Of a stretch of 35,326 nt of DNA, positions 9,258 to 18,260 are shown in pieces. Both the position numbers and the translations under genes were made by a program. Positions within the stretch are counted from its first letter, which is position 1. Every line of letters starts with the position of its first letter. This DNA is from Dehalococcoidia bacterium (lineage in GTDB: Bacteria; Chloroflexota; Dehalococcoidia; Tepidiformales; Tepidiformaceae), in the NCBI GenBank assembly GCA_022827945.1, contig JAJEIT010000088.1:1-35326 (forward strand), given 5' to 3'. Under the pieces are notes generated by a model. That model searched no databases. It saw only the letters and a program-made list of their open reading frames with translations, and was not told the DNA's origin.

Positions 9258-10985
9258 GTGAGTGAGCAGGATCGTCCGGGCCCTCCCGACGACGAACCCC
9301 TGATCGGGGGTCAGTCGCCCGACCCTCCCCCTTCCCCCGCCAGCCCCCCGCCTCCACCCGACGGCGAGGGCGTGATCGGCGTCACACCGCGCGAGCCCGT
9401 TCGCTCCGTGGACCCCTGGGAAGCCCAGCGCCTCCGCCGCGATCGCGCCGATCTGGGCAACTACGGCCGTGATGGCCCCCGTGCCGGCTACTACGGCGCC
9501 ACCAATCGGTCTCCGGGCCGCACGATCGCCATCTACTTCTTCACGCTCGTCGCGCTCGCCATTGGCGGTGTGCTGATCTTCCTGCTCTTCCAGGTGCTCA
9601 GCGACAACGGCGAGGATCCGCCGCCGGTGACGCCAACGCCGCCGCCAGTCGAAGCCGAGGCTCGCATCGAGTCGCCCGCTCCCGGCGCGAACCCCCCCGT
9701 GGGCGAGGACACTGCGGTCATCGTTCGAGTCGTCTCGGGAGAGGAGATTGTGCGGTTCGAACTGCTCGTCAGCGGAATCGTGACCGACCAGGAGTTCTCC
9801 GGCAGGGTCACGGGCGAGAACACCTACGCGGCCGTTCTGACCGCAAGGTTCGAGGCGGCGGGCTCCTACGACCTCGTCGTGCGCGCCTACACCGCCTCGG
9901 GCGAGCAGATCGTGTCCGACCCCGTCCGGGTCCGGCCCACCCCGCCCGTCCAGGAGACCCCTCAAGTCGTGATCACGGCCGAGGTCGTGGCCCTGACGAG
10001 CCTGCGCCTCGGTCCCGGCGAGGTCTACAACCAGGCGGGAACGCTGGAGCCCGGCCAGGTCGTGACCGTCATCGGCAAGACCCTGAACCAGCAGTGGCTC
10101 CAGGTCGAGACGGGTGGCGGGCTCTGGGTGCGCTTCAGCGCCGTCGACATCTCACCCGAAGACCTTGCCGGCGTTCCCGCGGTCGAGCCCCCACCGGCTC
10201 CCGCCGACACCCCCACGCCACCCCCCACGCCCGTGTCCGGCACCGTGACGCCGACCCCCACCCCGACGGGCACCCAGCAGCCTCCGCCCAACGCACCCGA
10301 CTTCATCCCCACCAACGCCGAGCCGATCGAGGGCGGAACGATCCTGCGCATTACCCTCACCAATGCCTCGACGAACCCCTTCTCGGGGCCGATCGCCGTT
10401 CTCGTGGAGGGCGTGTCCGCCAATCCCGCCGAGCAGGTCCTCACCGTCTCCATGGAGCCGAACGGCACGGCTGCCCTCAATTTCGATCTCGATCCCCCCA
10501 TCACCGAGCAGACGACCGTCACGGTCACCCTCGACCCCGATGATGCGGTCGCCGAGGCGAACGAGGACAACAACGTCACCGAATTCATCCTGGTCCCGCC
10601 GCCCGAGGGGCCCGTCCTGTCCCTCCGGGCCAGTGTCACCGGCGGCATGCTCTCCGTCGTCATCCAGAACGACGGCGAAGAGCTTTCGACTACCGACGCC
10701 CGCCTCGTCGTGAGCGTCCCGGGGGAGACGACGACCCGGACCATCTCCCCGCTGGCTATCCCCGCGAACGACTCGGCAACGATCGAAGGCATCGCCGCCC
10801 CGCGGACGGGCGAGTCCATCCGCGTCACCCTCTTCATCGACGGCATCAACGTGGCCACCGCCAGCGTGCCCAACCCCAACGTCGTCGATATTCCGCCGGA
10901 CGGACAGGATCCCGAAACCCAGCCGACCGAAGGCGCCACGATCGAGCCCGAGGAGCCGCAGGAGCCCGAGGAGCCTGAGGAGTAG
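9258..10985 (+). CDS. Membrane-anchored extracytoplasmic protein with bacterial SH3 and CARDB-like domains
   Basis: A 575-residue protein of unknown function. The N-terminal 85 residues are Pro-rich and probably cytoplasmic. One transmembrane helix follows (about 89-113), so the bulk faces outward. Beyond a Pro/Thr linker come an Ig-like beta domain (about 134-226), a bacterial SH3 domain (about 238-297: LTSLRLGPGEVYNQAGTLEP ... VWVRF-like end), a second PTP-rich linker (300-345), then CARDB-type repeats with the family-like phrase DDAVAEANEDNN (about 347-450) and another beta region. It ends in an acidic EPEEPQEPEEPEE tail. Such layouts suit cell-surface attachment or envelope sensing. It starts at GTG 9258, with only a weak GAAGG upstream. 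It ends 12 nt before dnaG. Confidence 0.85.
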   Translation: MSEQDRPGPPDDEPLIGGQSPDPPPSPASPPPPPDGEGVIGVTPREPVRSVDPWEAQRLRRDRADLGNYGRDGPRAGYYGATNRSPGRTIAIYFFTLVALAIGGVLIFLLFQVLSDNGEDPPPVTPTPPPVEAEARIESPAPGANPPVGEDTAVIVRVVSGEEIVRFELLVSGIVTDQEFSGRVTGENTYAAVLTARFEAAGSYDLVVRAYTASGEQIVSDPVRVRPTPPVQETPQVVITAEVVALTSLRLGPGEVYNQAGTLEPGQVVTVIGKTLNQQWLQVETGGGLWVRFSAVDISPEDLAGVPAVEPPPAPADTPTPPPTPVSGTVTPTPTPTGTQQPPPNAPDFIPTNAEPIEGGTILRITLTNASTNPFSGPIAVLVEGVSANPAEQVLTVSMEPNGTAALNFDLDPPITEQTTVTVTLDPDDAVAEANEDNNVTEFILVPPPEGPVLSLRASVTGGMLSVVIQNDGEELSTTDARLVVSVPGETTTRTISPLAIPANDSATIEGIAAPRTGESIRVTLFIDGINVATASVPNPNVVDIPPDGQDPETQPTEGATIEPEEPQEPEEPEE

Positions 10986-10991
10986 TAGGAT
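10986..10991 (+). promoter_or_regulatory. Putative -10 element for a leaderless dnaG mRNA
   Basis: TAGGAT ends six bases before the GTG start codon and no Shine-Dalgarno sequence is present, so transcription may begin at the start codon itself. Confidence 0.4.
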
Positions 10992-10997
10992 TCCGGC

Positions 10998-12866
10998 GTG
11001 GACGCCGTCACCGAAATCAAGCGGCGAATCGAGCCGGCGGAGTACATAGGCCGCTCCGTCAAGCTGCAGAAGGCCGGCCGCAACCTGCGCGCCCTCTGCC
11101 CCTTCCACACCGAGAAGACCCCCTCCTTCTACGTCTTCACCGATCGCGGCTCCTGGCGCTGCTTCGGCAGCTGCGGCGAGGGCGGCGACATCTTCTCCTT
11201 CGTCCAGAAGCGCGAGAACGTCGACTTCCGCGAGGCGCTGCGCATCCTCGCCGAGGAGGCGGGCGTCGAGCTCTCCGCCCGCGCCGCCGAGCAGCGCACC
11301 CGCGCCGAGCGGCTCAGCGGTATCGTCTCCGCCGCCGTCGATTTCTACGAGCAGCAGCTGGCCGGCGAGGGCGGCGCGGATGCCCGCGCCTACCTGACCG
11401 AAACCCGCGGGCTGGACGCCGAGACCATTGAGCGCTTTCACCTCGGCTGGGCTCCCGACGAGTGGCGCCTGCTCCGCGACTACCTGCTTGGCCGGGGCTA
11501 CAGCGACGAGGACAGCCTCGCCGCCGGCGTGCTCCACGAAAGCGACTCCGGCGGCGCTCCCTACGACCGCTTCCGTGGCCGCGTCATCATCCCCATCGCC
11601 GATGACCGGGGCGTCTACGTCGGTCTCGGCGGGCGCATCCTCGGCGAGGGTGAGCCCAAGTACCTGAACTCCCCCCAGAGCGACATCTTCGACAAGGGAC
11701 GCACCCTCTACGCCCTCGATGTCGCCGGTCCCCAGGCCCGCGAGACCGGCACGGTCGTCGTCGTCGAGGGCTACCTCGACGTCATCGGTCCCTGGCAGGC
11801 CGGCTTCCGCAACCTCGTCGCGACCATGGGCACATCGCTCACCGAGCGCCACGCCGCCCGGCTCACGCGCTTCGCTTCCCGCGTGGTGCTCGCCATGGAC
11901 CCCGACAGCGCGGGCATGGCCGCCGCCGAACGCGCCGGTTCCCTCCTCCTCAACTTCGATTCCCCCGAGGCGATGGGCGACGCCCAGCGCAGCGCCGAGG
12001 CCATCACCGCCAACGTCGACCTCGACCTGCGCGTCGCCCCCCTGCCCACGGGCAAGGACCCCGACGACCTCACGCGAGAGGATCCCGAGGCCTGGCGCAA
12101 CGCCATCGACAACGCGACACCGTTCACCGAGTTCCTGCTGGCCCGGCTCATCGCCGCGCGTCGTGGCGACTCCGCCGTCGACGTGGGCCGCATCATCGAT
12201 CAGCTGACGCCCGTGTTGCTGGCGGTGCGAAACCCTGTCGAGCAGTCCGCGAATGCCCAGAAGGCCGCCCGCCAGCTCGGCGTCTCCGAACGGGCCATCC
12301 TGGACCGCGTCCGCAGCCAGCGCCGCCGGCCCCAGGTCCCGGTCCGTCCCGAATCGGAAGTGACCCGGGACCGGGCAACCCTTGAGGAGCACCTGTTGGC
12401 GACACTCCTGCGCCATCCGGGCCTGCGCGCCGACCTGCGGAACTACCCCCTGCCCGGACTGTTCTGGGATACGCTCCAGCGAGAGATTGCCGAGCGTTGG
12501 CTGCACGACGAGCTGGAGGCCATCGATGGTTCGGACGGCGCCGACGAGGCCGAGCCCGTCGCGAACCGCCTTCGCCAGATCGGCCAGCTCCGGGAGCCTC
12601 AGCTCTCGGACTCGGACGCTCGGCAGCGCGCACTCGACCTGATGAACTTCATCCTGCGCGAACGGCTGCGGGAGCATCACTCGGCCGGCGCCGAGGGCCT
12701 GGCCGAGGCCGAACGAGAGCTGGGTGCGCAGCGTGTCGTGCAGGCCGCCTATGAGGCCTGGCTGGGCGGGAGCCCCTCGACCGAGATGCTGGAGCTCGCG
12801 CAGGTGGCCATCGAGCAGCTCCAGCTCGGCCTCAGCATCCACCGCCGCGACCGCGCCGCCTCCTAG
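10998..12866 (+). CDS. dnaG: DNA primase
   Basis: A 622-residue replication primase. The N-terminal zinc ribbon has C34PFH37 and a second pair at Cys55 and Cys59 in RCFGSCGEGGD; the second pair is spaced C-x3-C rather than the common C-x2-C. The catalytic core has the RNAP-like basic region GRVIIPI and the TOPRIM motifs VVEGYLDVI (catalytic Glu) and AMDPDSAG (DxD). A helical C-terminal region that would contact the replicative helicase follows (about 430-622). It starts at GTG 10998. There is no SD, but TAGGAT (10986-10991) lies six bases upstream, suggesting a leaderless transcript as well as possible read-through. The gene converges on the HAD gene with an 18-nt gap. Confidence 0.96.
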   Translation: MDAVTEIKRRIEPAEYIGRSVKLQKAGRNLRALCPFHTEKTPSFYVFTDRGSWRCFGSCGEGGDIFSFVQKRENVDFREALRILAEEAGVELSARAAEQRTRAERLSGIVSAAVDFYEQQLAGEGGADARAYLTETRGLDAETIERFHLGWAPDEWRLLRDYLLGRGYSDEDSLAAGVLHESDSGGAPYDRFRGRVIIPIADDRGVYVGLGGRILGEGEPKYLNSPQSDIFDKGRTLYALDVAGPQARETGTVVVVEGYLDVIGPWQAGFRNLVATMGTSLTERHAARLTRFASRVVLAMDPDSAGMAAAERAGSLLLNFDSPEAMGDAQRSAEAITANVDLDLRVAPLPTGKDPDDLTREDPEAWRNAIDNATPFTEFLLARLIAARRGDSAVDVGRIIDQLTPVLLAVRNPVEQSANAQKAARQLGVSERAILDRVRSQRRRPQVPVRPESEVTRDRATLEEHLLATLLRHPGLRADLRNYPLPGLFWDTLQREIAERWLHDELEAIDGSDGADEAEPVANRLRQIGQLREPQLSDSDARQRALDLMNFILRERLREHHSAGAEGLAEAERELGAQRVVQAAYEAWLGGSPSTEMLELAQVAIEQLQLGLSIHRRDRAAS

Positions 12867-12884
12867 CCCCTGTTTCAGCTTCGG

Positions 12885-13649
12885 TTAGGGATTGACGCGG
12901 TCGGTGCCTGTCAGGAATGGAACCAACTCCGACAGCGAGGCGATCTCGATGTCGGGCGCCGGGTCGTGTTCCGTTCGAGACGCTCCCATGCGGTTGAGCC
13001 AGACGGACGTGAGTCCCGCGGCGTTCGCGCCCGCCACGTCGCTCGACAGGTTGTCGCCCACGTGCCAGACCCCATCGTTCGGCACCCCCAGGCCCCGCAG
13101 GACGTGCTCGAAGATCCCTGGGTCGGGCTTCGCGACGCCAACTTCCCCTGAGATCGCCACCACCCCGAACCAGTGGCCGATGTCCAGGACGCCAACCTTG
13201 GAACGCTGCAGATCGGTGGGACCGTTCGTGATGAGCGCCAGCGGCAATCCCGCTCCCCTCGCCGCCTCCAGCAGTGGGGGCGCGTCGTCGAACAGGCGAT
13301 AGCCCCTTGCAGCCAGCCGGTAGTGCAGCTCCGCCGCCCGCACTGCGACCGCCTCGTCGGTGCATCCGCACGCCGACAGGGCCCGGCGCCAGGCTTCGAG
13401 CGTGAAGGAAGCTGCGTTGAGATCGCCCCCATCCCACTTGCTTTCCACCTCGGCCCCGTAGTTCGTGACGACGGTGTGGTAGGTCCCGATGAGCCGGGTG
13501 CCGGACATCCCCGGCTGACTCCCGGCAATCGCCTGTGAGGTGTACGCGATAGCGTCGTTGTGGACGCCGTCGTTATTGAGCAGTGTTTCGTCCAGGTCCA
13601 GGCACAGCGCCCGTGGCGGACTCAGGGAACCGATTCGGCGTTCTACCAC
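12885..13649 (-). CDS. HAD-superfamily phosphatase
   Basis: A 254-residue hydrolase of the haloacid dehalogenase superfamily. The four motifs are clear: LDLDETLL (nucleophile Asp18, acid/base Asp20), LITNGPT, VAKPDPGIF (Lys) and HVGDNLSSDVAGA. An inserted helical cap lies between motifs I and II (about residues 30-120), so it is a C1-cap member resembling N-acylneuraminate-9-phosphatase/YjjG-type enzymes. The substrate is unknown; small phosphorylated metabolites such as nucleotides or sugars are usual. It starts at GTG 13647-13649. TACGGT (minus strand of 13657-13662) sits seven bases before it and there is no good SD, suggesting a leaderless mRNA and supporting this start. It is probably a separate transcript from the upstream cysS-like gene. 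Confidence 0.93.
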   Translation of the reverse strand: MVERRIGSLSPPRALCLDLDETLLNNDGVHNDAIAYTSQAIAGSQPGMSGTRLIGTYHTVVTNYGAEVESKWDGGDLNAASFTLEAWRRALSACGCTDEAVAVRAAELHYRLAARGYRLFDDAPPLLEAARGAGLPLALITNGPTDLQRSKVGVLDIGHWFGVVAISGEVGVAKPDPGIFEHVLRGLGVPNDGVWHVGDNLSSDVAGANAAGLTSVWLNRMGASRTEHDPAPDIEIASLSELVPFLTGTDRVNP

Positions 13650-13698
13650 TGGTCCGACCGTAGCACGCTCTCGCCGGCTGGGCGAAGCAGCGCCCCGC

Positions 13699-14898
13699 TT
13701 AGGGGTTGAGGTCGCCCGTGGCCGGCCCCCGCGCCCCCGCGAAGGCGAAGCCGAGCACCGCCAGCGCTTCCCGTAGCGTCTCCGCCCCGCCGCCCCCGCC
13801 CAGGACCCTCATTGCGGCTTCGTCGAGCACGCTGAGCGCCCGTGGTGAGTCGAGATCGTCGTCCATGGCCGCCTCGAAGGCCGCCCGCAACGACTCGTCC
13901 CCGCTGCCGTCCCGCCCGCACGCGTCCCGCAGACGCCCGTAGCGCCCCGCCAGCGCCTCGATCGCGCCCTCGCGGTAGTCGGCGTCCGTGCGGTAGTGCT
14001 CGCTCAGCAGGTAGAGGCGCAGGTGGTCGGGGTCGTAGCGCTCCATCAGGTGGCGCGCCAGCACCAGGTTCCCCAGCGACTTGCTCATCTTCACCCCGTC
14101 CAGCTTGAGCATGCCGTTGTGCATCCAGTAGCCGCAGAAGGGCGACTGCCCGGTCGCGCTCTCCGCCTGCGCGATCTCGTTCTCGTGGTGGGGAAAGATG
14201 AGGTCGCTCCCACCCCCGTGGATGTCGATCTGGTCCCCCAGGTGTCCCCGCGACATCGCCGTGCACTCGATGCTCCACCCCGGCCGGCCGTCGCACCACG
14301 GGCTCGGCCAGCTCGGCTCGTCGGGCTCGCAGCGCTGCCAGAGCAGGAAGTCGAGCGGCCCCCGCTTCTTCTCTTCGCGCTTCGATTCGGGGTTCTCCCG
14401 TTTCGCCAGCTCCTCGATCGAGATGCCGTTCAGCTGCCCGTAGCCGGGGAAGCGCTGCGCCTCGAAGAACACGTCGCCGTCGGCCTCGTACGCCGCCCCC
14501 GACGCGATCAGCGCCGCCGTCGTCTCGATGATCGCGTCGATGTGATCCGTCGCGAACGGGTAGGCCGTCGGCCGCAGCACGTTCAGCCGGTCGAGGTCGG
14601 CCCGGAAGATGGCGTCGTTCTCGTCCCGGATCTCCGCGATCGGGCGGCCCCCCTCGCGCTTCGAGACCATGATCATGTCGTCGTCGATGTCCGTCACGTT
14701 CTGCACGTAGCGAACGTTCAGGCCCTTCCAGGTCAGGTAGCGCCGCAGCACGTCGAAGTTCACGTAGGAGAAGGCGTGCCCGAGGTGCGTCACGTCGTAC
14801 GGCGTGACTCCGCAGACGTAGATGCGCGCCTCGCCCGCCACGAGCGGGACGAACTCGCGCTTGGCGCGCCCCAGCGAGGAGTACAGGTGTAGGGTCAC
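13699..14898 (-). CDS. cysS: Cysteinyl-tRNA synthetase-family protein, short form lacking the C-terminal anticodon-binding end
   Basis: A 399-residue class I synthetase-fold protein, against about 460 for ordinary CysRS. Zn ligands are present: Cys29 (YVCGVTPYD), Cys in WSIECTAMS, and His/Glu in FPHHENEIAQAE. The HIGH-like motif is THLGHA and the lysine motif is KMSKSLGN. CGVTPYDVTHLGHA resembles the mycothiol ligase MshC (CGITPYDATHLGHA as I recall it) more than the CGPTVYD of CysRS. The HHENEIAQ block, by contrast, is CysRS-like. The DALR-like helices are there (DDDLDSPRALSVLDEAA), but the small terminal domain is missing. It may be a genuine CysRS of this phylum or a paralogous cysteine ligase. 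GGGAG precedes the GTG start. Confidence 0.82.
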   Translation of the reverse strand: MTLHLYSSLGRAKREFVPLVAGEARIYVCGVTPYDVTHLGHAFSYVNFDVLRRYLTWKGLNVRYVQNVTDIDDDMIMVSKREGGRPIAEIRDENDAIFRADLDRLNVLRPTAYPFATDHIDAIIETTAALIASGAAYEADGDVFFEAQRFPGYGQLNGISIEELAKRENPESKREEKKRGPLDFLLWQRCEPDEPSWPSPWCDGRPGWSIECTAMSRGHLGDQIDIHGGGSDLIFPHHENEIAQAESATGQSPFCGYWMHNGMLKLDGVKMSKSLGNLVLARHLMERYDPDHLRLYLLSEHYRTDADYREGAIEALAGRYGRLRDACGRDGSGDESLRAAFEAAMDDDLDSPRALSVLDEAAMRVLGGGGGAETLREALAVLGFAFAGARGPATGDLNP

Positions 14899-14958
14899 GG
14901 GCCGCTCCCGGGCGTCCTCTGGAGCGGGAAGCCTACCAGAGCGCCCCTCTGCGGGCCG

Positions 14959-17316
14959 CTAGCTGAGAACGCCATCCGCCACGAGCTCGCCGATGGCCTC
15001 CGGCGACATTCCCAGCAGCTCCGAGAGCACGTCGAACGTGTCCGCCCCCAGCGAGCGCGCCGCGTAGCCGGTTGTGGGCCGCTGCCCGTCGATGAGGGCC
15101 GGGAAGCGTTCGGCGCCCTGCTTGCCGCCGTCCTCCGTTGGGATCGTCCCCAGGAAGTCGCGAGCCGCCAGGTGCGGGTCGGCCGTCGCGACATCGCCCC
15201 CATCCTGCACGGCCCCGGCCGCGATGCCGCGCGCCTGGCACGCCTCCATCACCTCGTACCGGTCGCGACCGGCCGTCCAGGCGGACACGCAGCCGTCCAG
15301 CGCGTCCTCGTTCGCGATGCGCGCCTCGTGCGTCGCGAAGCGCGGGTCGCCGGCGAGCTCCGGGTCGCCCATCAGCTCGCAGAGCGTGCGCCACTGCTCG
15401 TCGCCCCGCACCGCGATCGCGACCCAGCGGTCCTCGCCCTGCGTGCGATAGATGCCGTGCGGCGCCCACGCCCCGAACGGGTGGCGGTTCGCCGCCGGCT
15501 CGGGGTCGGCGCCGTTCGCGAAATAGTCGAGGAACGCCGGAGCCATCAACCCCAGCCCCAGCTCGTACTGCGCCACGTCGACGTCCAGCCCCTGCCCCGT
15601 CCGCCGCCGGTGCTCGACCCCCTCGAGGATGCCGAGCGCCGCCGCGACGCCGCTCAGGTGGTCCGTCAGCGAGTAGCCGAAGCCGATGTCCCGCCGCCCG
15701 GGCACGCTCGTCAGGTAGGTCAGCCCCGTGAGCGCGTGGATCGTCGGCGCAAACGTCACGAAGTCACGCCACGGTCCCGAGTTGCCCATGCCCCCCATCG
15801 AGACCACGGTCACGCCCGGACTCGTCTCCGCCAGCGACTCCCGGTCGAGTCCCCAGCGCGCCAGCACCCCGGCGCTGAAGTTGTCGATGATGGCGTCGCA
15901 TTGCCCCGCGAGGCGGCGCGCCAGCGCCTGCGCCTCCTCCCGTCGCATGTCGAGGCTGATGTTCCGCTTGTTCCGGTTCCAGCTCAGGTAGTACGGATGG
16001 TTGAGCGTGTTCGCGCCCGCGTTGCGCGAGGCCGTGCCCACCTTGATCACGTCCGCTCCCAGGTCCGCCAGCACTCGCGTCCCGAACGGCCCCGCGAGCA
16101 CGTGCGTGAAGTCGAGCACCCGCAGTCCCGCCAACGGTTTCGTCGCCGAGGGTTCGCCGCGAACCGCTTCCAGGTCCTGCCGCTGCCCCCAGGCCGCCTC
16201 CTCGACGCGGGTGGGCGGCCCCGGCGCCGGTCCGTCCGCCTCCGTCGAGATCAACCGTCCCGGGAACGGCACACTCCCGTACCCCTCAACCTCCCGCTCC
16301 TGGAAGTACCCGCGCGCCTCGATCTGCGGCGTCGCGACGACCTTGCTCACGGGCCACACCGCCCCGAACGGCAGCCGCCGTCGTTGCGCCTCCATGAAGA
16401 GGTCGTCCGCGGTGTTCTCGGCCGTCCAGTCGCGCAGCGTCGCCATCACGTGCGCCATGTCCTTCACCAGTGCGATCAGGTTCGGAAAGCGTTCCCCATC
16501 GGCCAGGTCTCCGGCCGAGTCCGTTTCCTCAAGCCACGGGATGAGCTTGTCGATCAACCCTAGCGAGGGCGTCACCATCAGCCCGTCCCCGTTGCGGTCC
16601 GTGTAGCACTCGTAGCCGCCGCTCCAGTGCAGGCTCCCCGTGCGCTCCGCGATCTGCGTCGTCCAGCGCCCCCCGTCCGGGAAGAACCACTGCATCAGCA
16701 TCTGCTCGGTGTTCGCGACGAGCGTCTCGTGGCTGGAGAGATCGAAGTGGCGCCCCTTCCCCTTCGCGTCTCGCAGCCGCACGCCCGCCAGCGCGCAGCA
16801 GGCCGCATAGAACCCGACGATGTGCGCCGTCTGGTTCCCGTACCCCGTGAGTGGCGGTGTCTCGGGCGTTCCCGTGACCGACGCCGCTCCGCTCAGGGCG
16901 TTCGCCACGAGGTCGTTCACCGCCAGCCCCGCCCACGGCCCCTCCTGCCCCATCGGCGTCACCGAGAGCCGCACCAGCTGCGGGAACGCTTCCCGCAGGG
17001 TCTCCGCATCGAACGGGGCCTCGTCGCCGCGCCAGTCCTCGATCAGCAGGTCGGCCTCAGCCAGCAGCTCGCGCCCCGCGTTACTCGCCAGATCGAGCGC
17101 GACCACGCGCTTCCCGGCGTTGTACCAGGCCGCCTGGATCGAGATGCCGCTCTCGCCGAAGAAGGGCGGCTCCGACTCCAGTCCGTCGCCCTCCGGCGGC
17201 GTCACCCGCACGACGTCCGCGCCACCGTCGGCGAGCAGCCGTCCGGCGAACGCTCCGCCCCAGCCCGCCTGCTCGACGACGCGGAGCCCTGCCAGCGGTG
17301 TGCTCGAGCCTGCCAT
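14959..17316 (-). CDS. Tandem-domain CaiB/BaiF family CoA-transferase
   Basis: A 785-residue fusion of two class III CoA-transferase domains. Domain 1 (about 1-375) starts TPLAGLRVVEQAGWGGAFAG. Domain 2 (about 410-785) starts KPLAGLRVLDFTHVLAGPFG. Family members move CoA between organic acids, usually as dimers of interlocked subunits, so a fusion can form a pseudo-dimer. Domain 2 keeps the catalytic Asp in SLTDHLSG. At the same place domain 1 reads QTAHIVG, with Ala instead of Asp, so it is probably structural only. I start at ATG 17314-17316 (MAGSSTPLAGL); a longer frame to 17433 adds Arg-rich leader of no family likeness. TACGAT lies eight bases before the ATG and there is no SD, so the mRNA may be leaderless. 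Substrate unknown. Confidence 0.92.
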   Translation of the reverse strand: MAGSSTPLAGLRVVEQAGWGGAFAGRLLADGGADVVRVTPPEGDGLESEPPFFGESGISIQAAWYNAGKRVVALDLASNAGRELLAEADLLIEDWRGDEAPFDAETLREAFPQLVRLSVTPMGQEGPWAGLAVNDLVANALSGAASVTGTPETPPLTGYGNQTAHIVGFYAACCALAGVRLRDAKGKGRHFDLSSHETLVANTEQMLMQWFFPDGGRWTTQIAERTGSLHWSGGYECYTDRNGDGLMVTPSLGLIDKLIPWLEETDSAGDLADGERFPNLIALVKDMAHVMATLRDWTAENTADDLFMEAQRRRLPFGAVWPVSKVVATPQIEARGYFQEREVEGYGSVPFPGRLISTEADGPAPGPPTRVEEAAWGQRQDLEAVRGEPSATKPLAGLRVLDFTHVLAGPFGTRVLADLGADVIKVGTASRNAGANTLNHPYYLSWNRNKRNISLDMRREEAQALARRLAGQCDAIIDNFSAGVLARWGLDRESLAETSPGVTVVSMGGMGNSGPWRDFVTFAPTIHALTGLTYLTSVPGRRDIGFGYSLTDHLSGVAAALGILEGVEHRRRTGQGLDVDVAQYELGLGLMAPAFLDYFANGADPEPAANRHPFGAWAPHGIYRTQGEDRWVAIAVRGDEQWRTLCELMGDPELAGDPRFATHEARIANEDALDGCVSAWTAGRDRYEVMEACQARGIAAGAVQDGGDVATADPHLAARDFLGTIPTEDGGKQGAERFPALIDGQRPTTGYAARSLGADTFDVLSELLGMSPEAIGELVADGVLS

Positions 17317-17438
17317 CGCGCGGAATCGTACGGAGCCATCCCCCAGTGCGCGAGGGCGGCGCCCGGTCGCCGGCGAGCCCCGCGGCGAAGGGCGCCGGAC
17401 GGTGTGCGTCGTGCCGGAGGTGGAACGCCGCATTCTCG

Positions 17439-17467
17439 TTGACCTGATCCGCGCCGCTTCGTACGGT
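17439..17467 (+). promoter_or_regulatory. Promoter of the DUF1538/PII-like/CBS operon
   Basis: TTGACC (17439-17444), 17-nt spacer, TACGGT (17462-17467). This is a good sigma70-type match in the 182-nt divergent gap between the CoA-transferase gene and the DUF1538 operon. Predicted start near 17474. Confidence 0.6.
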
Positions 17468-17498
17468 GTAGCCGCGCCGCGCAGGCCTCTCGACCCCC

Positions 17499-18260
17499 AT
17501 GCAGCACACGCGCGAGGAGCATGGTTTGCCGCGATTCGCGTTGGCCATGGCGAAGCAGATTCTGGGCGCGCTTCGAGACCTCGCGCCGATCTTCGCCGTC
17601 ATCGCCTTCTTCCAGATCGTCGTGCTGCAGCAGCCCTTCCCCGATCTCGCCAACGTGCTCGTCGGGCTGGTGTGCGTGGTCCTGGGGCTGGCGCTGTTCG
17701 TCCAGGGGCTGGAGAGCGGGCTCTTTCCCCTGGGTGAGGCGCTGGCCCAGGGGATGGCGCGCAAGGGAAGCGCAATCGCGCTGCTGGCGCTGGCGTTTTG
17801 CCTCGGGTTCGGCACCACCGTGGCGGAGCCGGCCCTGATTGCCGTGGCGGCTGAGGGCGCCAAGGTGGCCTCCGAGGCGGAGTTCATTGGCGACAGCCAG
17901 GCCGCCCAGGACCGCTACGCCCTCGAGCTGCGCGTGGTCGTGGCCGTCGCCGTCGGCCTCGCCATCGTTCTCGGGGTGCTTCGCATCCTCAAGGGCTGGC
18001 CCATTCACCGCTTCATCATCGGCGGCTACGTGCTGGTCATGGCGATGACCGTGTTCGCGCCCGAGGAGATCGTGGGCATGGCCTACGACTCCGGCGGGGT
18101 GACGACCAGCACGATCACCGTGCCCTTGATCACCGCGCTGGGGGTCGGCCTCGCCTCCACCATCCGCGGCCGCAACCCGATGCTCGACGGCTTCGGCCTG
18201 ATCGCCTTCGCCAGCCTCACGCCCATGATCGGCGTGCTCGGCTACGGGATGGTGGTGTGA
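17499..18260 (+). CDS. DUF1538 integral membrane protein, first copy
   Basis: A 253-residue polytopic membrane protein of the DUF1538 family, with roughly six or seven hydrophobic segments. Two motifs stand out: [11 protein letters not shown] (103-113) and [15 protein letters not shown] (195-209), followed by [14 protein letters not shown]. Polar, Gly/Ser/Thr-rich motifs inside hydrophobic segments are typical of re-entrant transport sites. The function of the family is not established to my knowledge. The neighbours (a second copy, a PII-like protein, a CBS pair) suggest a regulated transporter. I use ATG 17499; ATG 17547 (MAKQILGAL) is an alternative that removes a hydrophilic N-terminus. 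Neither start has a convincing SD. A good promoter lies at 17439-17467. Confidence 0.88.
   Translation: MQHTREEHGLPRFALAMAKQILGALRDLAPIFAVIAFFQIVVLQQPFPDLANVLVGLVCVVLGLALFVQGLESGLFPLGEALAQGMARKGSAIALLALAFCLGFGTTVAEPALIAVAAEGAKVASEAEFIGDSQAAQDRYALELRVVVAVAVGLAIVLGVLRILKGWPIHRFIIGGYVLVMAMTVFAPEEIVGMAYDSGGVTTSTITVPLITALGVGLASTIRGRNPMLDGFGLIAFASLTPMIGVLGYGMVV

Noticed and set aside
5410..9357. A 1315-codon open frame on the minus strand across ppdK and the dGTPase-like gene
   Set aside because: Low-complexity Gly/Ala/Glu/Val-rich translation typical of antisense frames in GC-rich genes; both genes on the plus strand have complete catalytic motifs.
10152..12842. An 896-codon minus-strand open frame across dnaG
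   Set aside because: Antisense shadow of dnaG with no recognisable motifs.
13699..14898. A firm call of MshC (mycothiol ligase)
   Set aside because: The HHENEIAQ block is CysRS-like, where MshC, as I recall, reads HHEMSASHA; there are no other mycothiol genes in the window.
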